A stretch of DNA of 64,000 bases, taken from NCBI RefSeq assembly GCF_006483455.1, contig NZ_PPPU01000008.1, positions 1 through 64,000 on the forward strand, in the 5' to 3' direction. A program made the translations under genes and the position numbers. Below, piece by piece: positions 20,632-29,978 of the stretch (the first letter of the stretch is position 1; every line of letters begins with the position of its first letter). Source of the stretch: Methylomonas koyamae (GTDB lineage: Bacteria > Pseudomonadota > Gammaproteobacteria > Methylococcales > Methylomonadaceae). Below the pieces are notes generated by a model. It saw nothing but the letters and a program-made list of their open reading frames with translations, searched no databases and was not told the origin of the DNA.

Positions 20632-21078
20632 TCAACGCGGCGAAATGGTCAGGGCACCCAAGGTTACGCCGATGTCTATCCCGCGTCCTTTACCCGACAA
20701 TGCCAAGGATATTTCACCGCGGGTCAACACTTGGCCGTCAACCGATTTGGTCGCGCCGGCATGGCCTTCCAAGGCGACGAAATTACCGTAAATTTCGTTT
20801 AAATTCTTCACATCGGAAAACACCCCGGTACCTTCGATCTCGGACTTGCCGATGGTAAAGCCGATGCTTTTCGACGCCAAGGCTACCTGGGCGCGCTGAC
20901 CGTTGCTGCAACTGATATTGCCGATACCGTCGTATTGCTTGTAAACCAAAGACCAGCCGCTCATTTTGTAGGTCATCGTGCACGAAGTAAACGCTTCGGC
21001 GAGCGCCGGGGCCGACGAAAACGCACCAGCCGCAGTCAAGGCCAGCGTCAACATCGAACGAACAAGCTTATTTTTCAT
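20632..21078 (-). CDS. Exported protein of unknown function
   Basis: The 148-residue precursor has a clear signal peptide (KLVRSMLTLALTAAGAF, cut near ALA-EA at residue 28). The mature part has two Cys (near residues 33 and 56) that could form a disulfide, and is rich in Gly and beta-strand-like segments such as AQVALASKSIGFTIG. It may be a small periplasmic beta-sandwich, but I do not recognise the family. GGAG is well placed before the ATG. It is flanked by a 192-base gap upstream that contains a small palindrome. Confidence 0.7.
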   Translation of the reverse strand: MKNKLVRSMLTLALTAAGAFSSAPALAEAFTSCTMTYKMSGWSLVYKQYDGIGNISCSNGQRAQVALASKSIGFTIGKSEIEGTGVFSDVKNLNEIYGNFVALEGHAGATKSVDGQVLTRGEISLALSGKGRGIDIGVTLGALTISPR

Positions 21079-21131
21079 AGCTACTCCAATGGGTTAGTAA
21101 CACTAAATGAATTTCGCCGCGACCCGGCTCA

Positions 21132-21146
21132 GCCTAAGCATTAGGC
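21132..21146. other. Palindrome GCCTAA-N3-TTAGGC
   Basis: A perfect 6-bp inverted repeat with a 3-base centre lies 54 bases upstream of the exported-protein start. It could be an operator or a small hairpin in the leader. The remaining part of the 21079-21270 gap shows nothing else I can support. Confidence 0.3.
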
Positions 21147-21270
21147 CTATCTTACACCGCAACGCTGTAAAGTTGGGTGCCGGCAGTATCGCGAACCGCA
21201 CGCACCGCCGATTAGCCCAATCTTATTTATCACGGGTTTTCGGGCTGAGCGAGTCGCAGCCTGGCGGCCC

Positions 21271-24200
21271 CTAAGGCCCTGCACTCAATGTTAACACCGA
21301 CTTGATGCCGTCGGCTGCGTCTGCCTGGTTCAGCTCGGTCGCCAGGATGTAGACTCGGTCCCGACTGATTCCGCCCGGCTGGTCGGCGACATATTGGGCG
21401 ATATGGTTAGCTCTGGCTACCGCCAAATCGTTGAGCTTTAGCGGATCGGGTTGAAAAATGCTTTCCAGCCGCTCGCGCGCCGAAGCGTAAAAATCCGCGT
21501 CGGGTTTGCTTTTAATACGGGGCGTACCGAGCAGACTGCGTTCGAAATCTTCCGGAAACACTTCCGCGAAAAACTTGGCCAACAAGCGCTTGTAATCGTC
21601 GTCGGCAAGCTGAATATATTCGTGACGAATCTTCTGGCCCTGATCGCGCAGTTCGCCGGATTTCATTTTTTTCAGTACATCCTGTAAGGCCTCGAACCGC
21701 ATCGCCGGCCAATCCTGATTCTGATAGGCAATACCTTTGATTTCCAAGGTCAGTTCCGGTTTGCTCAACAAGGCCTTGCTTAATTCGCCCAGCTTGACCG
21801 TCTCATCCTTAGCCAATTCGGCACTACCCGGATTAAATTGCACGACACTGAAGTCCTTGTCGTCACCCAATAGCGACGCAATGGCCTTGAACGGAGACAT
21901 TGCCACCTTGGCGACCAAGTTCACCAACACGTCGCGCACGAGGGCGCCGACGCTAAATTGCGGATCCTCCAGGCTGCCGGAAATCGGAAAATCCAGATTG
22001 ATTTTGCCGTCGGCGTCTTTCAACAAGGCAATTGCCAAATGCAACGGCACGGACACTGCATTCGGATTTTCGACTTTATCACCCAAAGTCAATTGATCGA
22101 TTAACAGTTTGTTTTGCACTTCAAGCTGGCCGCTCTTTACTTTGTAGTGCAAATCCAGAGCCATCTGGCCTTTCTCTATCCGGTAACCGGCAAATTCCGC
22201 CATATAAGGGGTGATCAACGGTAACGGCATATGGGTAAAATTCAAGGCAATATCGGAGTCACCGCTCTGGAACTGGTACTTGCCCTTGATGCCCACCAAG
22301 GCCATATCGTAAACCTTGCCTTTCAAAGCCATCGTCGCGACGGCATCCTTGGCAGAAGAAAAACCGCTCACTTCGCCGTTCAAACCGTTCATTTCGGCTA
22401 CGAACGGCAAAATCAACGAATAGTCGGCGAAATTCGAGTTGCCGTTACGCATCTCGATCTTGCCTATGCTCAGACGGGGCTCATCCGCCTGGGCTGTCGC
22501 GGTTTCGGACTTGCCGCGAGCTTGAACCGGCTTTGTCGTCGGTACCGGTTCGGCTGCTTGTTCGACCAGGATATCGTCGACATTGGTACTACCGTCCTTT
22601 TTGATATTGAACCGCACATAAGGACGCTCCAATACCACGTTCGCCAGCTTGTAGTCTTGCGCGGCCAAATCGATATCGATGCCGTTCAGCACCAGATTCG
22701 ACCACTTCACGAAATCCTTGTTTTTCAGTTGGTCGCGAGTCAAAAGATTATCGATGTCGGCATCGCCAGTGAATTTGAGTTGAAACGGCTCGGCGGCAGC
22801 CAGATGCAGTTTGCCGGCCGCATTGACGTCGCCGTCCACCACTTCCAGCTTTATGAACGGTTCCAAGTAGGGTTGGAAGGGTTTTAACTGCAGGTCCTTG
22901 AGATGCAGATCCCAATCGGCGACGAAGGGTACCAGCGTCATATCGCCTTTCAGCGCCAAGCTACCGGCTTGATTCAAACGGGTATCGAACTGCAACGGTA
23001 GTTTGCCGGCCAGATCGGAACTGAAATTCTGTAATGAGCAATTCAACTCCGTCAGTTTGAATTCGAACGGTTTGGCTTGGCTAAAATCCGTAAAATGGAT
23101 TTGGTAATCGTGCAACGCCAACTCGCCCAACCGAATCGACCAGGGTTTGCCGGCATTGGCAACCGGAGCGGCGCTACCGCTTGTTTGAGTGGCGCCGGCT
23201 GCCGAGCCGCCAGCGTCGTCAGCGAACAAGGCCTGATAATTGACCACTCCGTCAGCTTGCAGCCAAGCCTTTATCGCCGCATTGTTGCTGACAACCGAGG
23301 TAATAGTGACGGCTTGACTGCCTAAATCGGCGCCGATGCCGCTGACGACTAATTCAGGTAAATCGATCAAAGGCTTCCCGGTGGCTTTTTCGACGACTGC
23401 CAACTCTCGTAAGGCCAGCGCGCCGTTGTTCAGCACCGTGACGGCACCGGTATCGTCAACCGTTACTTGATATTCGATTTGCAGACCAGCCTGACCGGCC
23501 TCGATCCGCACCGGCAACTCCTGCAAAAACAACTGCCAAATTTTGTCCAACCGGATACCGTCGAGCGTTACTCGTCCCTTCGAGGCTAACGGCTGCAGAC
23601 TTAAATCGCCGCTCCACTCGATGCTACCGCCTGACTCGAGGCCCAAAGTCAACTTGCCGTTACCGGTTTGATCAGCCAGAGTACTGATTTCCTGTAGGGT
23701 CAAATTAACCGGCAATAAAGTTTCCGCCAAAGTTTGACCGGAAGAGGCATCCGACCAGGCGACTTTGCCTTCGGCGATTGCCAAACGATGAATCGCCAGT
23801 TTGAACGGGCTGGCCGCGGCGTCCGGCTCCGGCGTATCTTCAGCTTCGGTTTGCTGCGGCTGCAGATCGGCAAAATTAAAGCTGCCGTCGGCCCGGCGAC
23901 TAATATTGAATTGCGGTTTGGTCAACTCGATGCTGTCGACCACGGCACCGCCCATTCCGACCGAACGCCAAAACGCCAGATCGATGCGCAGGCTTTCGAA
24001 ACCGGCCAGCAGTTGTCCATCCCCGGCCGGCAACGAGAAATCCCGCAGCTCGATCACCAAGCTGAACGGGTTCAGACTGATCTGTTTCAACTGCGGCGTT
24101 TGCCCGGTTTGTTGCTTGATGATTTCCGGCAGCTTGCTCAAGGCAATTTTCGGCAGCAGGTAAAACCCGGCCAACGCATAGCTTGCCACGCCGGCGGAGA

Positions 24201-24288
24201 CTGCCGCGGCGGCAATCAAGGCTTTTCTCCGGTTGATCGCGATCGGCATCGGCTTCAGATCAGTGCAATCGGTTGATGAATTCGGCAT
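21271..24288 (-). CDS. AsmA/DUF748-type envelope protein
   Basis: At 1005 residues it starts with one membrane anchor (ALIAAAAVSAGVASYALAGF, about 24-43) and then a long periplasmic region of amphipathic beta repeats. Patterns such as LSLNPFSLVIELRDFSL-like, LQLKPFQPYLEPF and FSDLAGKLPLQFDTRL are typical of DUF748, an AsmA/TAM-related group thought to help lipid or protein transport across the periplasm. The segment VQFNPGSAELAKDET near residue 820 resembles an OmpA-like strand-helix start. A second ATG at 24249 is possible. Its start overlaps the preceding lipoprotein gene by 29 bases, suggesting the two work together. Confidence 0.8.
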   Translation of the reverse strand: MPNSSTDCTDLKPMPIAINRRKALIAAAAVSAGVASYALAGFYLLPKIALSKLPEIIKQQTGQTPQLKQISLNPFSLVIELRDFSLPAGDGQLLAGFESLRIDLAFWRSVGMGGAVVDSIELTKPQFNISRRADGSFNFADLQPQQTEAEDTPEPDAAASPFKLAIHRLAIAEGKVAWSDASSGQTLAETLLPVNLTLQEISTLADQTGNGKLTLGLESGGSIEWSGDLSLQPLASKGRVTLDGIRLDKIWQLFLQELPVRIEAGQAGLQIEYQVTVDDTGAVTVLNNGALALRELAVVEKATGKPLIDLPELVVSGIGADLGSQAVTITSVVSNNAAIKAWLQADGVVNYQALFADDAGGSAAGATQTSGSAAPVANAGKPWSIRLGELALHDYQIHFTDFSQAKPFEFKLTELNCSLQNFSSDLAGKLPLQFDTRLNQAGSLALKGDMTLVPFVADWDLHLKDLQLKPFQPYLEPFIKLEVVDGDVNAAGKLHLAAAEPFQLKFTGDADIDNLLTRDQLKNKDFVKWSNLVLNGIDIDLAAQDYKLANVVLERPYVRFNIKKDGSTNVDDILVEQAAEPVPTTKPVQARGKSETATAQADEPRLSIGKIEMRNGNSNFADYSLILPFVAEMNGLNGEVSGFSSAKDAVATMALKGKVYDMALVGIKGKYQFQSGDSDIALNFTHMPLPLITPYMAEFAGYRIEKGQMALDLHYKVKSGQLEVQNKLLIDQLTLGDKVENPNAVSVPLHLAIALLKDADGKINLDFPISGSLEDPQFSVGALVRDVLVNLVAKVAMSPFKAIASLLGDDKDFSVVQFNPGSAELAKDETVKLGELSKALLSKPELTLEIKGIAYQNQDWPAMRFEALQDVLKKMKSGELRDQGQKIRHEYIQLADDDYKRLLAKFFAEVFPEDFERSLLGTPRIKSKPDADFYASARERLESIFQPDPLKLNDLAVARANHIAQYVADQPGGISRDRVYILATELNQADAADGIKSVLTLSAGP

Positions 24289-26035
24289 CTATCCGGCAAC
24301 CGCCCAAATCGGGATAGTCCGCCAAATTTTGTTCGAAATCGCGAAACGACGGGTGTTGAAACGCCAAACGGCTGATTTTGCCCTGCACCAATTCGAATTC
24401 CAGCGCACCGCCTTTCTCGCGCGGACTGCCAGGTTTGGTCGCGAACAACATGATGCCGATATTCGCCAGCGGCTGGCCTTGTTCCTGCGCCGGCCGCGCG
24501 CAACTGAAACTCTCGACGTTGAGCGCGCCAAACACGCTGGCCAACTGCGCCGCATTGATCACCACACCATCATCGGCAATATTCGGCAGTTGCAACAAGG
24601 CTTCCAAGCCGAAGTTGCTCAAATGATTCTGCAGCAATACCGAACCGTTGCCGGATTTTTCGGTATTCAACAACGGATACAGCTGCCGGGCCGCTTCATC
24701 CTGATTCGGATTTTGCAATGCCGACAAAAATTGGCGCGCCGCCGATTGAATCGGACTGATCACACCCTCTTTCTTCTGCCTGGAACTGGTCAGATTATCC
24801 CAGTCCTGTAGCGTGTTGACCGGTAAGCGCATGTTTTTCATGGCCGTATAGTCCTCTGCCGCCAGACAGGCGGAAAAATCCTTGGTCCGGTACTGCTCCA
24901 GCAGTTTCGGCCGAATTTCGTCGGTCATGGCCTTCTGCGCGGAGATATTGAAGTTTTTCCAATCGGTGGATTTGGCCAGGAAGTAGTACAACACGGCATC
25001 GCGGTCGAATTTATTGAAGCCCAAATCCTTCATCACCAATTTCAGCCGCCGGCATTGGCTTTCCACATCGTCATAGTTACGCCAATCCGGTTGCAAATTG
25101 GGTTTGGCGGCCGGGTCGACCTGGTTGATCAATTGTTGCAGGCTGATCTCGCCGTTAGCGGTTTGTACCGGCGCCCGCCACAATTCCTCCAAGGATAAAT
25201 CATGCGCGTCCGGAATGGCGTCGCCGCCGGTTTTTAGCAACAGCGACGTGGCGACTTCCGGGTAAATCCTCAATTCGCCAAGCAGCCGGGTTTCCGAACT
25301 CCAGGCTTTCCAGCCGCCTTCAACCACTTCATAGACCGCCAACCGGCTCTGGTTGAAATTACCGCTATCGCCGGCCAACACCACGCTGGCAGGCAAGGAG
25401 TGGGTTTCGGAACTGTACTTACCGCTAGCGGCCGGTGTCTTCGCTACCACCTGCGGGCTGGTCTCGACCCAGTTACCAGCCAACTTTCCCATCACCGCCA
25501 TGCCGGCACCTACCCCGGTCAACGCGAACAAACCGCTGGCGGCGTTGACGTCGCTGACCAATTGCGACAGGTTGGCTTCGTGGCTGTTGCTGGTTAAAAA
25601 GTTGTAATCAACCAGCGTATCCTTGCCGGTATCCAGCCTCAACCACGGCGTCAGGTTGGCTTTTTTGGTCTCCAACTTGAAGTTGCATTTGCCGGTGGTC
25701 GCTTGATAAAGAAAACCGCTCACCTCGCGTTTCAGCTTCAAAGTCTCGTTATGGACGCTGAATACCAAAGCCGCCGACAAATCGCCGTTCTCGTAATGGC
25801 CGCCCATTTCGTTACAACCGCCTTTCAGCGCGCTGTCGCCTTTGAACTCGAAATCCGACACCAATTGCACGTAATAATCGTCGCCGCCGACCGTCGCATG
25901 ACCGCGTAAGGGTTTGATCGGTAAGGTTTCGGTTTTGGGATAATCCACCGCGATCTGCCGGGTCGTGGCGCAACCGGCGATCAGGCTACCAGCAATTAGC
26001 GTGACGGGTAGGGAAAATAATCGGCTGATCGGCAT
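24260..26035 (-). CDS. Large lipoprotein of unknown function
   Basis: The 591-residue product has a lipoprotein signal with lipobox IAGC (Cys at about 22), so it is probably anchored in the outer membrane. The rest is soluble, with no domain I recognise; a Gly-rich hydrophobic stretch near residue 195 (FALTGVGAGMAVMG) could be a membrane-contacting loop. I chose the ATG at 26035 because AGGA sits 6-9 bases upstream; the longer frame would bury the signal peptide. The overlap with the DUF748 gene suggests a shared envelope role, which is inference from position. Confidence 0.72.
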   Translation of the reverse strand: MPISRLFSLPVTLIAGSLIAGCATTRQIAVDYPKTETLPIKPLRGHATVGGDDYYVQLVSDFEFKGDSALKGGCNEMGGHYENGDLSAALVFSVHNETLKLKREVSGFLYQATTGKCNFKLETKKANLTPWLRLDTGKDTLVDYNFLTSNSHEANLSQLVSDVNAASGLFALTGVGAGMAVMGKLAGNWVETSPQVVAKTPAASGKYSSETHSLPASVVLAGDSGNFNQSRLAVYEVVEGGWKAWSSETRLLGELRIYPEVATSLLLKTGGDAIPDAHDLSLEELWRAPVQTANGEISLQQLINQVDPAAKPNLQPDWRNYDDVESQCRRLKLVMKDLGFNKFDRDAVLYYFLAKSTDWKNFNISAQKAMTDEIRPKLLEQYRTKDFSACLAAEDYTAMKNMRLPVNTLQDWDNLTSSRQKKEGVISPIQSAARQFLSALQNPNQDEAARQLYPLLNTEKSGNGSVLLQNHLSNFGLEALLQLPNIADDGVVINAAQLASVFGALNVESFSCARPAQEQGQPLANIGIMLFATKPGSPREKGGALEFELVQGKISRLAFQHPSFRDFEQNLADYPDLGGCRIDAEFINRLH

Positions 26036-26242
26036 TAATGGTCCTAAACAAATTTGGCAAGGTTCGACGGCCGCTATTGCCGCCGCTGTTTTCAAGCTAG
26101 CGGGGGCGGCTTAGGCTTTGCTTAACGGAATCGAACTGCGAGTGTATTACAAAATCGCCATGCTCAATTCACTACATTCAGCGCGGAATAATAAATTGAA
26201 GCTTGCGAAGTGGCTACCGTTTTATCCGCTCGCCGTAAGACT

Positions 26243-26653
26243 TTACAACGAGTCCTGCTTGAAACGGTGGATTTGCCGGCGTTGTTTCTTGTTAGGTTTG
26301 TGTTCGCGTTCGGATGGATGTTGTAACGCTTGTTGCTGCTTGCGCAATTCGATTTGCTGATGGCGTCTTTCCGAGCTGGTCTCGTCTTCGTGGTAAAGCC
26401 GAGCGGCTTCCTGAGCCGGACGCCGCTGCTGATTTAGATCGGTTACCCGCACTTCCCAGGTGTACTGATCTTTGGTCACCGTGACCAGATCGCCGATTTT
26501 GATGTCCTTACCCGGCTTGCAACGTTGACCGTTGACATGGACCTTACCACCGTTGACGGCATCGGCCGCCAGACCGCGGGTTTTGAAAAAGCGCGCGGCC
26601 CACAGCCATTTGTCGATCCGGATCTGGCTTAACTCATTCAACCTTGAGTCCAC
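26243..26653 (-). CDS. hslR: Heat-shock protein Hsp15 (S4 domain)
   Basis: Hsp15 binds stalled 50S subunits that carry a nascent chain and helps recycle them. The 136 residues start with an S4 RNA-binding domain: IRIDKWLWAARFFKTR, then NGGKVHVNGQRCKPG. The tail is basic and helical, with QRRPAQEAARLYHED matching E. coli Hsp15. The start is not an ATG: a GTG at 26653 is listed, and a TTG at 26641 is possible. The gene overlaps the end of the rhodanese gene by 20 bases. Confidence 0.92.
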   Translation of the reverse strand: MDSRLNELSQIRIDKWLWAARFFKTRGLAADAVNGGKVHVNGQRCKPGKDIKIGDLVTVTKDQYTWEVRVTDLNQQRRPAQEAARLYHEDETSSERRHQQIELRKQQQALQHPSEREHKPNKKQRRQIHRFKQDSL

Positions 26654-26993
26654 TCTCCGCCCAAGCCTTGAAGCCGCCGGCCATGCTAACCGCGCCGGAA
26701 TATCCCAACTGGTTCAGGACCTGGGTTGCCAACGCGGAGCGACCGCCGCTCTGGCAGTAGACCACGATACCGGCATCCTGCTTACCCTGAAACGCCGGAT
26801 GGCCGCCGATTTGAAACTCCAAGACGCCGCGCGGAATGTTGACCGCTCCCGGCAAATGGCCGGCGGCAAATTCGGCCGGCTCCCGCACATCGAGCAGCAA
26901 CGCGCCGGACAACCGGGCGTTGGCGGCGGCGACGTCGATTTCGGTGATCTGCTGCTTGGCGGCAGCAACCAGTTCCTGAGCTGTGATCGACAT
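26634..26993 (-). CDS. Single-domain rhodanese
   Basis: A 119-residue cytoplasmic sulfurtransferase-type protein. LLLDVREPAEFAAGHLPGA near residues 31-50 is the CH2A-type motif, and the active-site loop is CQSGGRS near residue 80, with the nucleophile Cys. Such proteins move persulfide sulfur; the exact acceptor is unknown. AGGAG precedes the ATG. It lies 16 bases after ispH and overlaps hslR, so the three are likely one transcript. Confidence 0.9.
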   Translation of the reverse strand: MSITAQELVAAAKQQITEIDVAAANARLSGALLLDVREPAEFAAGHLPGAVNIPRGVLEFQIGGHPAFQGKQDAGIVVYCQSGGRSALATQVLNQLGYSGAVSMAGGFKAWAESGLKVE

Positions 26994-27009
26994 AAACGAC
27001 TCCTAAAAA

Positions 27010-27966
27010 TCAGGCTTCCATAGCTTTTTTCAATTCTTTCGGAATCGAAAACACCACTTTTTCTTCGATACCTTTGTTCTCACGCACGGCAGTGTCTTCA
27101 CCGCCCCACTCCTTCAATTGGTTGATCACTTCCTGCACCAGCACTTCCGGGGCCGAGGCACCGGCGGTGACGCCGACCACTTCGATACCGTCCAACCATT
27201 CTTGTTTCAAATCCTTATAGGTGTCGATCAGGTAGGCCGGTTTGCCCAGTTGTTCGGCAATCTCCCGCAAACGATTGGAATTGGAACTGTTAGGCGAACC
27301 GACCACCAGAATCAGATCGGAGATTTTCGCCAAGTCGTGTACGGCATCTTGGCGGTTTTGGGTGGCGTAGCAAATGTCGTCTTTCTTTTGTTCCTTGATC
27401 GACGGAAAGTGTTCGCGCAACGCGTCGACCATGACTTTGGTATCCGTCATCGACAGTGTGGTTTGCGTCACATAAGCCAGATTGTCCGGATTGTTGACCT
27501 TCAGGTTTTTGACGTCTTCCGGCGTTTCGACCAAATAAATATCGCCGTGCTCGGTGCATTTATCGTACTGGCCCATGGTACCCTCAACTTCGGGATGACC
27601 GGCGTGGCCGATCAAAATCACTTCCCGGTCTTGCTTGGCATGTTTGGCCACCTGCATATGCACCTTGGTCACCAGCGGACAAGTCGCATCGAACACCGTC
27701 AGCTGGCGCTCCTCCGCTTCTTGCTGCACCGCCTTGGACACGCCATGAGCACTGAATATTAGATAAGAGCCGACCGGCACGTCACTGAGTTCTTCGATAA
27801 AAACGGCACCCTTTTCCTTTAAGCCATCGACTACGGTGCGGTTGTGCACCACTTCGTGTCGTACGTAAATCGGCGCACCAAACGTATCGATCGCTTGATC
27901 GACGATTTCAATGGCCCGATCGACGCCGGCACAGAATCCACGGGGGTTAGCGAGTACTATTTGCAT
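27010..27966 (-). CDS. ispH: 4-hydroxy-3-methylbut-2-enyl diphosphate reductase
   Basis: IspH makes isopentenyl and dimethylallyl diphosphate in the last step of the non-mevalonate isoprenoid route, which also feeds undecaprenyl phosphate for glycan assembly. The 318-residue product has the three cluster-binding Cys: Cys12 in [11 protein letters not shown], Cys96 in DATCPLV and Cys197 in [10 protein letters not shown]. Motifs HEVVHN and SAHGVS are intact. Full length and unbroken. Confidence 0.97.
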   Translation of the reverse strand: MQIVLANPRGFCAGVDRAIEIVDQAIDTFGAPIYVRHEVVHNRTVVDGLKEKGAVFIEELSDVPVGSYLIFSAHGVSKAVQQEAEERQLTVFDATCPLVTKVHMQVAKHAKQDREVILIGHAGHPEVEGTMGQYDKCTEHGDIYLVETPEDVKNLKVNNPDNLAYVTQTTLSMTDTKVMVDALREHFPSIKEQKKDDICYATQNRQDAVHDLAKISDLILVVGSPNSSNSNRLREIAEQLGKPAYLIDTYKDLKQEWLDGIEVVGVTAGASAPEVLVQEVINQLKEWGGEDTAVRENKGIEEKVVFSIPKELKKAMEA

Positions 27967-28003
27967 ATTCTTGAGTGTTTTACTGGGTTAAGACGGAAGA
28001 ATT

Positions 28004-28489
28004 CTAATCCAATTTCGCATCCGAGACGATAATTCCGTCGCCATCGGCATATAAATAATGGTCTTTTTTGAAATTGACGCCGGCAAACGTGATCATCACG
28101 TCGCGGTCGCCGTGGCCATGCTTGTTGCTGCGTAACGGATTCGTGTTCAACGCCATCACGCCGATCGGCAGATGCCGGATCAGTTCGGAGCCGCGGATAC
28201 TGCCGTAGACCACGATGCCCTGCCAACCGTTCTCCAGCGCCAAGCCGGCCAGGGTATCGCCGATCAGCGCACAACGCTTGGAACCGCCACCGTCGACCAC
28301 CAATACGCGGCCGTCGACTTTCTCCGCCAACACGGCGCGGACCAGCGAATTGTCCTCGAACACTTTTAGCGTCGTGATTTGACCGCAGAACCGGCGGTTA
28401 CCGCCGAAATGGCGCAGCACTGGTTCTGCCACCTGAAAACTGTCGGTTTGGGCAAAACGGTCGCATAAATCCGCCGTATCGAAGCTCAT
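28004..28489 (-). CDS. rraA: RraA-family protein (RNase E regulator / aldolase fold)
   Basis: The 161-residue product matches RraA throughout: FDTADLCDRF at the start, VDGGGSKRCALIGDTLAGLA near residues 70-89, and GIVVYGSIRGSELI with the conserved Arg. RraA binds RNase E and lowers its activity in E. coli; the same fold also includes 4-hydroxy-4-methyl-2-oxoglutarate aldolases, and the G.GD...A motif does not separate them. GGAGG precedes the ATG. Confidence 0.88.
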   Translation of the reverse strand: MSFDTADLCDRFAQTDSFQVAEPVLRHFGGNRRFCGQITTLKVFEDNSLVRAVLAEKVDGRVLVVDGGGSKRCALIGDTLAGLALENGWQGIVVYGSIRGSELIRHLPIGVMALNTNPLRSNKHGHGDRDVMITFAGVNFKKDHYLYADGDGIIVSDAKLD

Positions 28490-28504
28490 ACTCGCCTCCG
28501 CGAA

Positions 28505-29860
28505 TCAGTAATAACGGGCCAACAAACCGTAATCGCACTCAGCGGTCGGCAACGGAATCTTCACTTCGTAGCCGCCGCCGGCGGCTTCCTGCATCGGCTG
28601 GCCGTATTTATCGACCATGTGTTCCACGACGATATCCCGGTTGCCGCTCGGCAGAATCAGTTCCAATTTGTCGCCCAGCGCAAACTTGTTTTTGACGCTG
28701 ACATCGGCCATGCCGGTCGCGGCATCGAAACCGGTAATTTCGCCGCAAAACTGTTGTTGGTGGCTCTTCGAATAGCCGGACAGATAATTTTGGTGTTCGT
28801 GGGTGTGGTGGCGCTGGTAAAAACCGTCGGTGTAGCCGCGGTTGGCCAGATTATCCAGAATACCGAGCAACTCCGGTTGGAACGGCCGTCCGGCTAGAGC
28901 ATCGTCGATGGCCTGGCGGTAAGTCTGTGCGGTACGAGCGACGTAAAAATGGGATTTGGTGCGGCCCTCGATTTTCAAACTATCGATGCCGATTTCCACC
29001 AAGCGCTGCACGTGCTCAATCGCGCGCAGATCCTTGGAATTCATGATGTAGGTGCCGTTCTCGTCTTCCATCACCGGCAACAGCTCGCCCGGCCGCCCTT
29101 CTTCTTCCAGGAAATAAATATTGTCGGCGAGAGGATGCCGATCGGCGCCGCCGCAACTGGCAGTGTTTAGCCCCTGGTTCAAATCGGTCATGGAAATAAC
29201 CGCGCTATCGGCCAACAAATAATCGCCCTCAGCGTTTTCCACCGCCGGTTTGGTATCGTATTTCCAGCGGCAGGAATTGGTACAAGTGCCTTGGTTAGGA
29301 TCGCGATGATTGAAGTAGCCCGACAGCAAGCAGCGGCCGGAATAAGCGATGCACAGCGCGCCGTGCACAAAAACTTCCAATTCCATATCGGGGCATTGCT
29401 GGCGAATCTCGGCGATCTCGTCCAGCGACAGTTCGCGCGACAAAATCACCCGTTCCACGCCCATGCTCTTCCAGAACCTAACACTGGCATAGTTGACGGT
29501 ATTGGCTTGCACCGACAAGTGAATCGGCATCTCCGGCCATTGTTCGCGGGTCATCATGATCAAACCCGGATCGGCCATGATCAGCGCGTCGGGCTGCATC
29601 GCGATGATCGGCGCCATGTCCTTCAAAAAGGTTTTGATTTTGGCGTTATGCGGAATAACGTTGGCGGCCAGGAAAAACTTTTTGCCCAACTGATGCGCTT
29701 CCGCTATGCCTTTAGCCAGATTCTCGGATAGGAAATCGTTATTGCGCACCCGGAGACTGTAGCGCGGCTGCCCGGCATAAACCGCATCGGCACCGAAAGC
29801 AAACGCGTAACGCATATTGCGCAAGGTACCGGCCGGGGAAAGGAGTTCGATGTGTTTCAT
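28505..29860 (-). CDS. trhP: tRNA U34 hydroxylation protein TrhP (U32 family)
   Basis: TrhP (formerly YegQ) takes part in making 5-hydroxyuridine at the wobble position of tRNAs, using prephenate. From the ATG at 29860 the protein has 451 residues and begins KHIELLSPAGTLRNMRYAF, like E. coli YegQ. The Cys group ALCIAYSGRCLLSGYF followed by GTCTNSCRW, which is typical for the U32 family and binds an iron-sulfur cluster, is present. A start 30 bases upstream is open but adds residues not found in the family. It marks the left border of the glycan region. Confidence 0.92.
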   Translation of the reverse strand: MKHIELLSPAGTLRNMRYAFAFGADAVYAGQPRYSLRVRNNDFLSENLAKGIAEAHQLGKKFFLAANVIPHNAKIKTFLKDMAPIIAMQPDALIMADPGLIMMTREQWPEMPIHLSVQANTVNYASVRFWKSMGVERVILSRELSLDEIAEIRQQCPDMELEVFVHGALCIAYSGRCLLSGYFNHRDPNQGTCTNSCRWKYDTKPAVENAEGDYLLADSAVISMTDLNQGLNTASCGGADRHPLADNIYFLEEEGRPGELLPVMEDENGTYIMNSKDLRAIEHVQRLVEIGIDSLKIEGRTKSHFYVARTAQTYRQAIDDALAGRPFQPELLGILDNLANRGYTDGFYQRHHTHEHQNYLSGYSKSHQQQFCGEITGFDAATGMADVSVKNKFALGDKLELILPSGNRDIVVEHMVDKYGQPMQEAAGGGYEVKIPLPTAECDYGLLARYY

Positions 29861-29978
29861 GTCAGCTCGAGAAAAGGAAATGGCGGCCATTTTAGCAAAA
29901 TTTCGGGCAAAATCAGGCCACTACGAAAATCACCGTCGTCCGCTCGTTCAGTGCGGGATTTAAAGCGGCACCGAATAA

